DNA of 64,000 nt from Chamaelirium japonicum (GCA_947650365.1 OX393549.1:17612896-17676895), one strand, 5' to 3'. Positions 13,799 through 28,969 are shown, numbered from the stretch's first letter. Notes: a model not told the origin generated them from the letters alone. A program made the numbers and translations.

Positions 13799-15448
13799 TA
13801 TGGATACATTCGTGCGAATGAATTAGAATGGATCATACGAATGAGTAAGAATGGATCGTACGAATGAAATAAAATGGATTGTGCGAATGAATTAGAATGG
13901 ATCGTACGAATGAATTAGAATGGATCGTGTGAAAGAATTAGAATGGATTGTATGAATGAATTAGAATAGATCGTATGAATGAATTAGAATGGATCGTACG
14001 AATGAATTAGAATGGATACATTCGCGAATGAATTAGAATGGATCGTACAAATGAATTAGAATGGATCGTACGAATGAATTAGAATGGATCTTACGAATGA
14101 ATTAGAATGGATCGTACGAATGAATTAGAATGGATCGTACGAATGAATTAGAATGGATACATTTGTGCGAATGAATTAGAATGGATCGTACGAATGAATT
14201 AGAATGGATCGTATGAATGAATTAGAATGGATCGTACGAATGAATTAGAATGGATTGTACGAAGGAATTAGAATGGATCGTACGAATGAATTAGAATGGA
14301 TATATTCGTGCAAATGAATTAGAATGGATCATATGAATATATTAGAATGGATCGTATGAGTGAATTAGAATGGATCGTGCGAATGAATTAGAATGGTTTG
14401 TATGAATGAATTAGAATGGATCGTACGAATGAAATAGAATGGATCGTACGAATGTATTAGAATGGATCGTACGAATGAACAAGAATGGATACATTCGTGC
14501 GAATGAATTAGAATAGATACGAATGAATTAGAATGGATCGTGCGAATGAATTAGAATGGATCGTATGAATGAACTAGAATGGATACATTCGTGCGAATGA
14601 ATTAGAATGGATCGTACGAATGAATTAGAATGGATCGTACGAATGAATTAGAATGGATCGTACGAATAAATTAGAATGGATACATTCGTGCGAATGAATT
14701 AGAATGGATCGGACGAATGAATTAGAATGGATCGTACGAATGAATTAGAATGGATCGTACGAATGAACTAGAATGGATATATTCGTGCGAATGAATTAGA
14801 ATGGATCGTACGAATGAATTAGAATGGATCGTACGAATGAATTAGAATGGATCTTATGAATGAATTAGAATGGATCGTACGAATGAATTAGAATGGATCG
14901 TACGAATGAATTAGAATGAATTAGAATGGATCAGACGAATGAATTAGAATGGATCTAACGAATGAATTAGAATGGATCTTACGAATGGATTAGAATGGAT
15001 ACATTCGTGCGAATGAATTAGAATGGATTGGACGAATGAATTGGACGAATGAATTAGAATGGATCGTACGAATGAATTAGAATGGATCAAATGAATGAAT
15101 TAGAATGGTTACATTCATGCGAATGAATTAGAACGCATCGTACGAATGGATTAGAATGGATCGTACGAATGGATTAGAATGGATATATTCGAGCGAATGA
15201 ATTAGAATGGATCGTACGAATAAAATTAGAATGGATCGTACGAATGAATTAGAATAGATCGTACAAATGAATTAGAATGGATCGTACGAAGGAATTAGAA
15301 TGGATCGTGTGAAAGAATTAGAATGGATCGTACGAATGAATTAGAATGGATCGTGCGAATGAATTAGAATGGATCGTACGAATGAATTAGAATGGATCGT
15401 GCTAATGAATTAGAATTGATCGAACGAATGAATTAGCATGGATCGTGC
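13799..15448 (+). repeat. Block 15, forward
   Basis: Has a 26-bp variant (GATACATTCGCG) near 14020 and a shortened monomer at about 14913. It ends GTGC/ATTCGTACGATCC. Confidence 0.9.
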
Positions 15449-15795
15449 ATTCGTACGATCCATTCTAATTCATTCGTAAGATCCATTCAAATTCATTCGT
15501 ACGATCCATTCTAATTCATTCGTACGATCCATTCTAATTCATTCGCACGAGTGTATCTATTCTAGTTCATTCGTACGATCCATTCTAATTCATTCGTTCG
15601 ATCCATTCTAATTCATTTATACGATCTATTCTAATTCATTCATACAATCCATTCTAATTCTTTCACACGATCCATTCTAATTCATTCGTACGATCCATTC
15701 TAATTCATTTGCACAATCCATTCTATTTCATTCGTACGATCCATTCTTACTCATTCGTATGATCCATTCTAATTCATTTGCACGAATGTATCCAT
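15449..15795 (-). repeat. Block 16, reverse
   Basis: Ends at TATCCATAATGGATC, another ATCCA/TGGAT joint. Confidence 0.9.
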
Positions 15796-16732
15796 AATGG
15801 ATCATACGAATGAGTAAGAATGGATCGTACGAATGAAATAGAATGGATTGTGCGAATGAATTACAATGGACCATACGAATGAATTAGAATGGATACATTC
15901 GTGCGAATGAATTAGAATGGATTGGACGAATGAATTAGAATGGATCGTACGAATGAATTAGAATGGATCGTACAAATGAATTAGAATGGATCGTACGAAT
16001 AAATTAGAATGGATACATTCGTCCGAATGAATTAGAATGGATCATTCGAATGAGTAAGAATGGATCGTACAAATGAAATAGAATAGATTGTACGAATGAA
16101 TTAGAATGGATCGTGCGAATGAATTAGAATGGATCGTACGAATGAATTAGAATGGATCGTACGAATGAATTAGAATGGATCGTGCAAATGAATTAGAATG
16201 GATCATATTAATGAATTAGAATGGATCGTACGAATGAATTAGAATGGATACATTCGTGCGAATGAATTAGAATGGATCGTGCGAATCCATTAGACTGGAT
16301 CGTGCGAATGAATAAGAATGGATCATACGAATGAATTAGAATGGATCGTACGAATTAATTAGAATGGATACATTCGTGCGAATGAATTAGAATGGATTGT
16401 ATGAATGAATTAGAATGGATCGTACGAATGAATTAGAATGGATCATGCGAATTAATTAGAATGGATCATACGAATGAATTAGAATGGATCGTACGAATGA
16501 ATTAGAATGGATCGTACGAATGAACTAGAATGGATCGTACGAATGAACTAGAATGGATACATTCGTGCGAATGAATTAGAATGGATCGTACGAATGAATT
16601 AGAATGGATCGTACGAATGAATTAGAATGGATCTTACGAATGAATTAGAATGGATCTAACGAATGAATTAGAATGGATCGTACGAATGAATTAGAATGGA
16701 TCGTACGAATGAATTTGAATGGATCGCACGAA
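15796..16732 (+). repeat. Block 17, forward
   Basis: Ends at GATCGCACGAAAGTAACC. The copy B counterpart reads GCACGAATGTAACC. Confidence 0.9.
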
Positions 16733-17889
16733 AGTAACCATTCTAATTCATTCATACGATTCATTCTAATTCATTCGTATGAGCTATTCTAATTCATTCG
16801 TACGATCCATTCTAATTCATTCGTACGATCCATTGTAATTCATTCATACAATCCATTTAGATTCATTCGCACAAATGTATCCATTCAAATTCATTCGTAC
16901 GATCCAGTCCAATTCATTCGTACGATCCATTCTAATTCATTCGCACGAATATATCCAGTCTAATTCTTTCGTACGATGCATTCTAATTCATTCGTACGAT
17001 CCATTCTAATTCATTCGTACGATCCATTCTAATTCATTCGCACGAATGTATCCATTCTAATTCATTCGTACAATCCATTCTATTTCGTTCGTACGATCCA
17101 TTCTTACTCATTCGTATGATCCATTCTAATTCATTCGTATGATCCATTCTAATTCATTCGTACGATCCATTCTAATTTATTCGTATGATCCATTCTAATT
17201 CATTCGCACAATCCATTTTAATTCATTCATACGATCCATTCTAATTCATTCATACGATCCATTCTAATTCATTCCTACAATCTATTCTAATTCATTCGCC
17301 CGATCCATTCTAATTCATTCATACGATCCATTCTATTCGAATGGATCATGCGATCCATTCGAATTCATTCGCACGATCCATTCTAATTCATTCATACGAT
17401 CCATTCTAATTCATTCATACAATGCATTCTAATTCTTTCACACGATCAATTCTAATTCATTCGTACGATCCATTCTAATTCATTCGTACAATCCATTCTA
17501 TTTCATTTGTACGATCCATTCTTACTCATTCGTATGATCCATTCTAATTCATTCGTACGATCCATTCTAATTCATTCGTATGATCCATTCTAATTAATTC
17601 GTATGATCCATTCTAATTCATTCGTACAATCCATTCTATTTCATTTGTACGATCCATTCTTACTCATTCGTATGATCCATTCTAATTCATTCGTACGATC
17701 CATTCTAATTCATTTGTACAATCCATTCTAATTCATTCGTACAATCCATTCTATTTCATTCGTACGATCCATTCTTACTCATTCGTATGATCCATTCTAA
17801 TTCATTCGCACGAATGTATCCATTCTAATTCATTCAGACAATCCATTCTAATTCATTCCGTACGATCCATTCTAATTCATTCGTACGAT
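16733..17889 (-). repeat. Block 18, reverse
   Basis: Contains landmark 2 and repeated CTATTTC/CTTACTC pairs (17490-17790). It ends at TCGTACGATCGTACGAATG. Confidence 0.9.
17333..17371. repeat. Palindromic landmark CTATTCGAATGG (2 of 8)
   Basis: Same landmark inside the reverse block 16733-17889. Confidence 0.85.
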
Positions 17890-18796
17890 CGTACGAATGA
17901 ATTAGAATGGATCGTACGAATAAATTAGAATAGATTGTGCGAATGAATTAGAATGGATCGTACGAATTAATTAGAATGGATCGTACGAATGATTTAGAAT
18001 GGATTATACGAATGAGTAAGAATGGATCGTACGAATGAATTAGAATGAATCGTGCGAATTAATTAGAATGGATCGTACGAATAAATTAGAATGGATACAT
18101 TCGTCCGAATGAATTAGAATGGATCATACGAATGAGTAAGAATGGATCGTACGAATGAAATAGAATAGGTTATACGAATGAATTAGAATGGATCCTACGA
18201 ATGAATTAGAATAGATCGTGTGAAAGAATTAGAATGGATTGTATGAATGAATTAGAATGGATCGTATGAATGAATTAGAATGGATCGTGCGAATGAATTC
18301 GAATGGATCGTACGAATGAGTAAGAATGGATCGTACGAATGAAATAGAATGGATCGTACGAATGAATTAGAATGGATCGTACGAATAAATTAGTATGGAT
18401 ACATTCGTCCGAATGAATTAGAATGGATCATACGAATGAGTAAGAATGGATCGTACGAATGAAATAGAATAGATTGTACGAATTAATTAGAATGGATCCT
18501 ACGAATGAATTAGAATGGATCGTCTGAAAGAATTAGAATGGATTGTATGAATGAATTAGAATGGATTGTATGAATGAATTAGAATGGATCCTATGAGTGA
18601 ATTAGAATGGATCGTGCGAATGAATTAGAATGGATCGTACGAATGAATTAGAATGGATCGTGCTAATGAATTAGAATTGATCGAACGAATGAATTAGCAT
18701 GGATCGTGCTAATGAATTAGAATGGTACGTACGAATGAATTAGAATGGATCGTGTGAAAGAATTAGAATGGATTGTATGAATGAATTAGAATGAAT
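17890..18796 (+). repeat. Block 19, forward
   Basis: Two tandem cassettes (18068-18285 and 18365-18560) with the GTCCG 28-mer, GAGTAAG, GAAATAG, GTGTGAAAG or GTCTGAAAG. It ends at GAATTCGTACGATCC. Confidence 0.9.
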
Positions 18797-19860
18797 TCGT
18801 ACGATCCATTCGAATTCATTCGCACGATCCATTCTAATTCATTCATACGATCCATTCTAATTCATTCATACAATCCATTCTAATTCTTTCACACAATCCA
18901 TTCTAATTCATTCGTAAGATCCATTCTAATTCATTCGTACAATCTATTCTTTTTCATTCGTACGATCCATTCTTACTCATTCGTATGATCCATTCTAATT
19001 CATTCGGACGAATGTATCCATTCTAATTTATTTGTACGATCCATTCTAATTCATTCGTACGATCCATTCTAATTCATTCGTACGATCCATTCTAATTCAT
19101 TCGTCCGATCCATTCTAATTCATTCGTACGAATGTATCCATTCTAATTCATTCGTACGATCCATTCTAATTCATTCGTACGATCCATTCAAATTCATTCG
19201 TAAGATCCATTCTAATTCATTCGTATGATCCATTCTAATTCATTCGTACGATCCATTCTAATTCATTCGCACGAATGTATCCATTCTAGTTCATTCATAT
19301 GATCCATTCTAATTCATTCATACAATCCATTCTAATTCATTCGCACGAATGTATCAATTCTAATTCATTCGTACGATCAGTTCTAATTCATTCACAAAAT
19401 CTATTCTTATTCGTTCATACGATCCATTCTAATTCATTCACACGAATATATCTATTCTAATTCATTCATACGATCCATTCTAATTCGTTCGTACGATCCA
19501 TTCTAATTTGTTCGTACGATCCATTCTAATTCATTCGTATGATCCATTCTAATTCATTCCTACGATCTATTCTAATTCATTCGCTCGAATATATCCATTC
19601 TAATTCATTCGTTCGATTCATTCTAATTTATTCGCACGATCCATTCTAATTCATTCGTACGATCCATTCTAATTCATTCGCACGATCCATTCTAATTCAT
19701 TCGTACGATCAATTCTAATTCATTCATACGATCCATTCTAATTCATTCGTACGATCCATTCTAATTCATTCATACGATCCATTCTAATTCATTCGTACGA
19801 TCCATTCTAATTCACTCATACGATCCATTCTAATACATTCATACGATCCATTCTAATTAA
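18797..19860 (-). repeat. Block 20, reverse
   Basis: Holds the reverse form of the same cassette at 18870-19030. It ends CTAATTAATTTGTGC. Copy B has 143 extra bp here (five 23-mers plus one 28-mer). Confidence 0.9.
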
Positions 19861-20262
19861 TTTGTGCAAATGAATCTAAATGGATTGTATGAATGAATTA
19901 CAATGGATCGTATGAATGAATTAGAATGGATCGTACGAATGAATTAGAATAGCTCATACGAATGAATTAGAATGAATCGTATGAATGAATTAGAATGGTT
20001 ACATTCGTGCGAATGAATTAGAATAGACCGTACGAATGAATTAGAATGGATCGTATGAATAAATTAGAATGGATCATGGGAATGAATTAGAATGGATTGT
20101 ACGAATGAATTAGAATGGATTGTGCGAATGAATTAGATTGGATCGTATGAATGAATAAGAATGGATCGTACGAATGAATTAGAATGGATCGTGCGAATGA
20201 ATTAGCATGAATCGTACGAATGTATTAGAATGGATCGTACGAATGAATTAGAATGAATCGTA
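19861..20262 (+). repeat. Block 21, forward
   Basis: Paralogous to block 7 (TCTAAATGG, TAGCTCATAC) but lacks the GATCCACCG monomers. It ends GAATCGTACGATCC. Confidence 0.9.
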
Positions 20263-21184
20263 CGATCCATTCTAATTCATTCGCATGAATGTATCCATTC
20301 TAATTCATTCGTACAATCCATTCTATCTCATTCGTACGATCCATTCTTACTCATTCGTATGATCCATTCTAATTCATTCGTATGATCCATTCTAAATCAT
20401 TCGTACGATCCAATCTAATTCATTCGTACGATCCATTCTAATTCATTCGCACGATCCATTCTAATTCATTCATACGATCCATTCTAATTCATTCATACGA
20501 TCCATTCTAATTCATTCCTACAATCCATTCTAATTCATTCGCCCGATCCATTCTAATTCATTCATATGATCCATTCTATTCGAATGGATCATGCGATCCA
20601 TTCGAATTCATTCGAACGATCCATTCTAATTCATTCATACGATCCATTCTAATTCATTCATATAATGCATTCTAATTCTTTCGCACGATCCATTCTAATT
20701 CATTCATACGATCCATTCTAATTCACTCATATGATCCATTCTAATTCACTCATACGATCCATTCTAATACATTCATACGATCCATTCTAATTCATTTGCA
20801 CGAATATATCCATTCTAATTCATTCGTACGATCCATTCTAATTCCTTCGTACGATCCATTCTAATTCATTCGTACGATCTACTCTAATTCATTCGTACGA
20901 TCCATTCTAATTCATTCGTATGATCCATTCTAATTCCTTCGTACGATCCATTCTAATTCATTCGTACGATCCATTCTAATTCATTCATACAATCCATTCC
21001 AATTCTTTCACACGATCCATTCTAATTCATTCGTACGATCCATTCGTACTATCCGTTCTAATTCACTCATACGATCCATTCTAATTCATTCATACGATCC
21101 ATTCTAATTCATTTGCACAAAGGTATCCATTCTAATTCATTCGTACGATCCATTCTAATTCATTCACACGAATGTATCCATTCG
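20263..21184 (-). repeat. Block 22, reverse
   Basis: Contains landmark 3. It ends ATCCATTCGTACGAATG. Confidence 0.9.
20576..20614. repeat. Palindromic landmark CTATTCGAATGG (3 of 8)
   Basis: Same landmark inside the reverse block 20263-21184. It is a paralogue of the one at 6784 within copy A. Confidence 0.85.
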
Positions 21185-22823
21185 TACGAATGAATTAGAA
21201 TAGATTGTACGAATGAATTAGAATGGATCGTACGAATGAATTAGAATGGATCGTACGAAGGAATTAGAATGGATCGTACGAATGAATTAGAATGGATCGT
21301 ATGAATGAATTAGAATAGATCGTATGAATGAATTAGAATGGATCGTACGAAGGAATTTGAATGGATCGTGCGAATGAATTTGAATTGATCGTACGAATGA
21401 ATTAGAATGGATCGTACGAATGAACTAGAATGGATACATTCGTGCGAATGAATTAGAATGGATCGTACGAATGAATTAGAATGGATCGTACGAATGAATT
21501 AGAATGGATCATACGAATGAATTAGAATGGATCGTGCGAATGAATTAGAATGGATCGAGCGAATGAATTAGAATGGATATATTCGAGCGAATGAATTAGA
21601 ATAGATCGTAGGAATGAATTAGAATGGATCATACGAATGAATTAGAATGGATCGTGCGAATGAATTAGAATGGATCGAGCGAATGAATTAGAATGGATAT
21701 ATTCGAGCGAATGAATTAGAATAGATCGTAGGAATGAATTAGAATGGATCATACGAATGAATTAGAATGGATCGTACGAACGAATTAGAATGGATCATAT
21801 GAACGAATTAGAATGGATCATACGAATGAATTAGAATGGATACATTCGAGCTAATGAATTAGAATGGATCATACGCATGAATTAGAACAAATCATAGGAA
21901 TGAATTAGAATGGATCGTGCAAATGAATTAGAATGGATACATTCGGGCGAATGAATTAGAATGGATCGTGCGAATGAATTAGAATGGATATATTTGAACG
22001 AATAAATTAGAATGGATCATACGAATGAATTAGAATGGATTGTACGAATGAATTAGAATGGATAGTGCGAATGAATTAGAATGGATCGTACGAATGAATT
22101 AGAATGGATACATTCCTGCAAATGAATTAGAATGGATCATACGAATGAGTAAGAATGGATCGTACGAATGAAATAGAATGGATTATACAAATGAATTAGA
22201 ATGGATACATTCATGCGAATGAATTAGAATGGATCGTATGTACGAATGAATTAGAATGGATACATTCGTGCGAATGAAATAGAATGGATCGTACGAATAA
22301 ATTAGAATGGATCGTGCGAATGAATTAGAATGGATCGTACGAATGAATTAGAATGGATCGTGCTAATGAATTAGAATTGATCGAACGAATGAATTAGCAT
22401 GGATCGTGCTAATGAATTAGAATGGAACGTACGAATGAATTAGAATGGATCGTGTGAAAGAATTAGAATGGATTGTATGAATAAATTAGAATGGATCGTA
22501 CGAATGAATTAGAATGGATCGTGTGAAAGAATTAGAATGGATTGTATGAATGAATTAGAATAGATTGTATGAATGAATTAGAATGGATCGTACGAAGGAA
22601 TTAGAATGGATCGTACGAATGAATTAGAATGGATCGTACGAATGAATTAGAATGGATCGTACGAATGAATTAGAATGGATCGTGTGAAAGAATTAGAATG
22701 GATCGTACGGATGAATTAGAATGGATCGTGCGAATGAATTAGAATGGATCGTACGAATGAATTAGAATGGATGGTGCTAATGAATTAGAATTGATCGAAC
22801 GAATGAATTAGCATGGATCGTGC
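21185..22823 (+). repeat. Block 23, forward, spans the A/B boundary
   Basis: Contains the 120-bp duplication. Copy A gives way to copy B near 22312. It ends GTGC/ATTCGTACGATCC. Confidence 0.9.
21507..21746 (+). repeat. Local 120-bp tandem duplication in copy A
   Basis: 21507-21626 is repeated immediately at 21627-21746. The length is four 23-bp monomers plus one 28-bp monomer. Variants GATCGAGCG, ATATTCGAGCG and GATCGTAGG occur in both copies. Confidence 0.88.
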
Positions 22824-24524
22824 ATTCGTACGATCCATTCTAATTCATTTGTAAGATCCATTCTAATTCATTCGTACGATCCATTCTAATTCATTCGCAC
22901 GAATGTATCCATTCTAGTTCATTTGTACGATCCATTCTAATTCATTCGTACGATCCATTCTAATTCATTCATACGATCTATTCTAATTCATTCATACAAT
23001 CCATTCTAATTCTTTCACACAATCCATTCTAATTCATTCGTATGTAACATTCTAATTCATTAGTACGATCCATTCTAATTCATTTGTACGATCCATTCTA
23101 ATACATTCGTACAATCCATTCTATTTCATTCGTACGATCCATTCATTCGTACGATCCATTTTTAGTCATTCGTACGATCCATTCAAATTCATTTGTCTGA
23201 TCCATTCTAATTCATTCGCACGAATGTATCCATTCTAATTCATTTGCACGATCCATTCTAATTCATTCCTATGATCTATTCTAATTCATTCGTACGATCC
23301 ATTCTAATTCATTCTAATTCATTCGTACGATCCATTCTACGATCCATTCTAATTCATTCATACGATCCATTCTAATTCATATGCACAAAGGTATCCATTC
23401 TAATCCATTCGTAGGATCCATTCTAATCCATTCGTACTATCCATTCTAATTCATTCGTACGATCCATTCTAATTCATTCGTACGATCCATTCTAATTCCT
23501 TCGTACGATCCATTCTAATTCATTCGTACGATCTATTCTATTTCATTCGTTCGATCCATTCTTACTCATTCGTACGATCTATTCTAATTCATTCATCCGA
23601 TCCATTCTAATTCATTCGTTCGATCAATTCTAATTCATTAGCACGATCTATTCTAATTCATTCGTACGATCCATTCTAATTCATTCGCACGATCCATTCT
23701 AATTCATTCATAGGATCCATTCTAATTCATTCGTACGATCCATTCTAATTCATTCGCACGATCCATTCTAATTTATTCATACAATCCATTCTAATTCATT
23801 CGCACGATCCATTCTAATTCACTCATACGATCCATTCTAATACATTCATACGATCCATTCTAATTCATTTGCACGAATATATCCATTCTAATTCATTCGT
23901 ACGATCCATTCTAATTCATTCACACGAATGTATCCATTCTAATTCATTCATACGATTCATTCTAATTCATTCGTATGAGCTATTCTAATTCATTCGTATG
24001 ATCCATTCTAATTCATTCGTACGATCCATTGTAATTCATTCATACAATCCATTTAGATTCATTCGCACAAATGTATCCATTCAAATTCATTCGTACGATC
24101 CATTCTAATTCCTTCGTACGATCCATTCTAATTCATTCGTACGAATGTATCCATTCTAATTCATTCGTACGATCCATTCTAATTCATTCGTACGATCCAT
24201 TCTAATTCATTCGTATGATCCATTCTAATTCATTCGTAAGATCCATTCGTAATTCATTCGTACGAATGAATTAGATCCATTCTAATTCATTCGTAATTCA
24301 TTCGTACAATCCATTCTAATTCATTCATAAGATCCATTCTAATTCATTCGTAAGATCCATTCGTAATTCATTGGATCCATTCAAATTCATTCGTACGATC
24401 CATTCTAATTCCTTCGTATGATCCATTCTAATTCATTCGTACGAATGTATCCATTCTAATTCATTCGTAAGATCCATTTTAATTCATTCGTACGATCCAT
24501 TCTAATTCATTCGTAAGATCCATT
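22824..24524 (-). repeat. Block 24, reverse
   Basis: Copy B counterpart of block 4, one monomer shorter near its start. It ends CCATTCGTGTGAAAG. Confidence 0.9.
24261..24274 (+). repeat. Micro-inversion island (forward), copy B counterpart
   Basis: Identical to the island at 4851, so it predates the A/B duplication. Confidence 0.75.
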
Positions 24525-24667
24525 CGTGTGAAAGAATTAGAATGGATCGTACGAATGAATTAGAATGGATCGTGCGAATGAATTAGAATGGATCGTACGA
24601 ATGAATTAGAATGGATCGTGCTAATGAATTAGAATTGATCGAACGAATGAATTAGGATGGATCGTGC
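24525..24667 (+). repeat. Block 25, forward, six monomers
   Basis: Counterpart of block 5 with two extra monomers (46 bp). Confidence 0.9.
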
Positions 24668-25222
24668 ATTCGTACGATCCATTCTAATTCATTCGTAAGA
24701 TCCATTCTAATTCATTTGTACGATCCATTCTAATTCATTCGTACGATCAATTCTAATTCATTCGCACGAATGTATCCATTCTAGTTCATTCGTACGATCC
24801 ATTCTAATTCATTCGTACGATACATTCTAATTCATTCATACGATCTATTCTAATTCATTCATACAATCCATTCTAATTCTTTCACACGATCCATTCTAAT
24901 TCATTCGTACGATTCATTCTAATTCATTCGCACAATCCATTCTAATTCATTCGTACGATCCATTCTAATTCATTCGTACGATCTATTCTAATTCCTTCGT
25001 ACGATCCATTCTAATTCATTCGTACGATCCATTCTAATTCATTCGTACGATCCATTCTAATTCATTCGTACGATCCATTCTAATTCTTTCACACGATCCA
25101 TTCTAATTCATTCGTACGATCCATTCTAATTCATTCGTGCAATCCATTCTATTTCATTCGTACGATCCATTCTTACTCATTCGTACGATCCATTCTAATT
25201 CATTCACACGAATGTATCGATT
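24668..25222 (-). repeat. Block 26, reverse
   Basis: Counterpart of block 6. It ends TATCGATTCGTAGGAATG. Confidence 0.9.
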
Positions 25223-25926
25223 CGTAGGAATGAATTAGAATAGATTGTACGAATGAATTAGAATGGATCGTACGAATGAATTAGAATGGATCGTACGAAG
25301 GAATTAGAATGGATCGTACGAATGAATTAGAATGGATCGTACGAATGAATTAGAATAGATCGTACGAATGAATTAGAATGGATCGTACGAAGGAATTAGA
25401 ATGGATCGTACGAATGAATTAGACTGGATCGTACGAATGAATTTGAATGGATACATTTGTGCGAATGAATCTAAATGGATTGTATGAATGAATTACAATG
25501 GATCGTACGAATGAATTAGAATGGATCGTACGAATGAATTAGAATAGCTCATACGAATGAATTAGAATGAATCGTATGAATGAATTAGAATGGTTACATT
25601 CGTGCGAATGAATTAGAATAGATCGTACGAATGAATTAGAATGGATCGTACGAATAAATTAGAATGGATCATGGGAATGAATTAGAATAGATCGTACGAA
25701 TGAATTAGAATAGATCCACCGAATGAGTTAGAATGGATCATACGAATGAATTAGAATGGATTGTACGAATGAATTAGAATGGATTGTGCGAATGAATTAG
25801 AATGGATCGTATGAATGAATAAGAATGGATCGTACGAATGAATTAGAATGGATCGTGCGAATGAATTAGCATGAATCGTACGAATGTATTAGATTGGATC
25901 GTACGAATGAATTAGAATGAATCGTA
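25223..25926 (+). repeat. Block 27, forward
   Basis: Counterpart of block 7 with the same markers. Confidence 0.9.
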
Positions 25927-27760
25927 CGATCCATTCTAATTCAATCGTCCGATCCATTCTAATTCATTCGCATGAATGTATCCATTTTAATTCATTCGTA
26001 CAATCCATTCTATCTCATTCGTACGATCCATTCTTACTCATTCGTATGATCCATTCTAATTCATTCGTATGATCCATTCTAATTCATTCGTACGATCCAA
26101 TCTAATTCATTCGTACGATCCATTCTAATTCATTCGCACGATCCATTCTAATTCATTCATACGATCCATTCTAATTCATTCATACGATCCATTCTAATTC
26201 ATTCCTACAATCCATTCTAATTCATTCGCCCGATCCATTCTAATTCATTCATATTATCCATTCTATTCGAATGGATCATGCGATCCATTCGAATTCATTC
26301 GAACGATCCATTCTAATTCATTCATACGATCCATTCTAATTCATTCATATAATGCATTCTAATTCTTTCGCACGATCCATTCTAATTCATTCATACGATC
26401 CATTCTAATTCACTCATACGATCCATTCTAATTCACTCATACGATCTATTCTAATACATTCATACGATCCATTCTAATTCATTTGCACAAATATATCCAT
26501 TCTAATTCATTCGTAAGATCCATTGTAATTCATTCGTACGATCCATTCTAATTCATTCGCACGATCCATTCTAATTCATTCGTACGATCCATTCTAAATA
26601 ATTCATACGATCCATTCTAATTCATTCGTACGATCTATTCTAATTCATTCGCACAAATGTATCCATTCTAATTCATTCGTACGATCCATTCTAATTCATT
26701 CGCACGATTCATTCTAATTCATTCGTACGATCCATTCTAATTCTTTCACACGATCCATTCTAATTCATTCGTACGATCCATTCTAATTCATTCGCACGAT
26801 CCATTCTAATTCATTCGTACGATCTATTCTAATTCATTCATACGATCCATTCTAATTCATTCGTACGATCCATTCTAATTCATTCGCACAAATGTATCCA
26901 TTCTAATTCATTCGTACGATCCATTCTAATTCATTCGCACGATCCATTATAATTCATTCATACAATCCATTCTAATTCTTTCACATGATCTATTCTAATT
27001 CATTCGTAGGATCCATTCTAATTCATTCGTACAATCTATTCTATTTCATTCGTACGATCCATTCTTACTCATTCGTATGATCCATTCTACTTCATTCGGA
27101 CGAATGTATCCATTTTAATTTATTCGTACGATCCATTCTAATTCATTCGTACGATCCATTCTAATTCATTCATATGATCCATTCTAATTCATTCGTATGA
27201 TCTATTCTTATTCATTCGCATGATCCAGTCTAATTGATTCGCACGATCCATTCTAATTCATTCGCACGAATGTATCCATTCTAATTCATTCGTACGATCC
27301 ATTCTAATTCATTAATATGATCCATTCTAATTCATTCGTACGATCCATTCGAATTCATTCGTAGGATCCATTCTAATTCATTCGTACAATCTATTCTATT
27401 TCATTCGTACGATCCATTCTTACTCATTCGTATGATCCATTCTAATTCATTCGGACGAATGTATCCATTCTAATTTATTCGTACGATCCATTCTAATTCA
27501 TTCGTACGATCCATTCTAATTCATTCGTAAGATCCATTCTAATTCATTCGTACGATCCATTCTAATTGATTTGTATGATCCATTCTAATTCATTCATACG
27601 ATCTATTCTAATTCATTCATACAATCCATTCTAATTCTTTCACACGATCCATTCTAATTCATTCGTACGATCCATTCTAATTCATTCGTACAATCCATTC
27701 TAATTCTTTCACACGATCCATTCTAATTCATTCGTAGGATTCATTCTAATTCATTCGTAC
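25927..27760 (-). repeat. Block 28, reverse
   Basis: Counterpart of block 8, one monomer longer near 26170. Contains landmark 4. Confidence 0.9.
26263..26301. repeat. Palindromic landmark CTATTCGAATGG (4 of 8)
   Basis: Copy B counterpart of 6784, offset 19,479 bp. Confidence 0.85.
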
Positions 27761-28969
27761 AATGAGTAAGAATGGATCGTACGAATGAAATAGAATGGAT
27801 TGTACGAATGATTTAGAATGGATACATTCGTGCGAATGAATTAGAATGGATTGTGCGAATGAATTAGAATGGATCGTACGAATGAATTAGAATGGATCGT
27901 ACGAATGAATTAGAATGGATCGTGTGAAAGAATTAGAATGGATTGTATGAATGAATTAGAATGGATCGTATGAATGAATTAGAATGGATCGTACGAATGA
28001 ATTAGAATGGATCGTACGAATGAATTAGAATGGATCGTACGAATGAATTAGAATGGATCTAACGAATGAATTAGAATGGATCGTGTGAAAGAATTAGAAT
28101 GGATCGTACGAATGAATTAGAATGGATCGTGCGAATGAATTAGAATGGATCGTACGAATGAATTAGAATGGATCGTGCTAATGAATTAGAATAGATCGTA
28201 CCAATGAGTTAGAATGGATCGTACGAATGAAATAGAATGGATTGTGCGAATGAATTAGAATGGATCGTACGAATGAATTAGAATGGATCGTGTGAAAGAA
28301 TTAGAATGGATTGTATGAATGAATTAGAATAGATCGTATGAATGAATTAGAATGGATCGTACGAATGAATTAGAATGGATCGTACGAATGAATTAGAATG
28401 GATCGTACGAATGAATTAGAATGGATACATTCGTGCGAATGAATTAGAATGGATCGGACGAATGAATTAGAATGGATCGTACGAATGAATTAGAATGGAT
28501 CAAATGAATGAATTAGAATGGATCGTACGAATGAATTAGAATGCATCGTACGAAAGAATTAGAATGGATATATTCGTGCGAATGAATTAGAATGGATCGT
28601 ATGAATGAATTAGAATGGATCGTATGAGTGAATTAGAACGGATAGTACGAATGAAGTAGAATGGATCGTATGAATGAATTAGAATGGATACATTCGTGCG
28701 AATGAATTAGAATGGATCGTATGAATGAATTAGAATAGATTGTGCGAATGAATTAGAATGGATCGTATGAATGAATTAGAATGGATACATTCATGTGAAT
28801 AAATTAGAATGGATTGTATGAATGAATTAGAATGGATCGTACGAATGAATTAAAATGGATCGTACGAATGAATTAGAATAGATTGCGCGAATGAATTAGA
28901 ATGGATCGTGCGAATGAAATAGAATGGATACAAATGAATTAGAATGGATCATACGAATGAATTAGAATG
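27761..28969 (+). repeat. Block 29, forward
   Basis: Counterpart of block 9, about one monomer longer near 28.4 kb. Confidence 0.9.

Larger units (their letters stand above)
2880..22312. repeat. Higher-order repeat copy A (about 19.43 kb)
   Basis: The order of forward and reverse blocks, variant monomers and junction sequences from about 2880 onward recurs 19,433 bp downstream (for example the switch at 3390 recurs at 22823). Later landmarks recur at 19,456 (5761), 19,479 (6784), 19,502 (9421), 19,543 (17881), 19,686 (19861) and 19,778 bp (20576). The left edge is where similarity to the sequence 19.4 kb downstream begins, and is good to about 50 bp. Confidence 0.88.
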
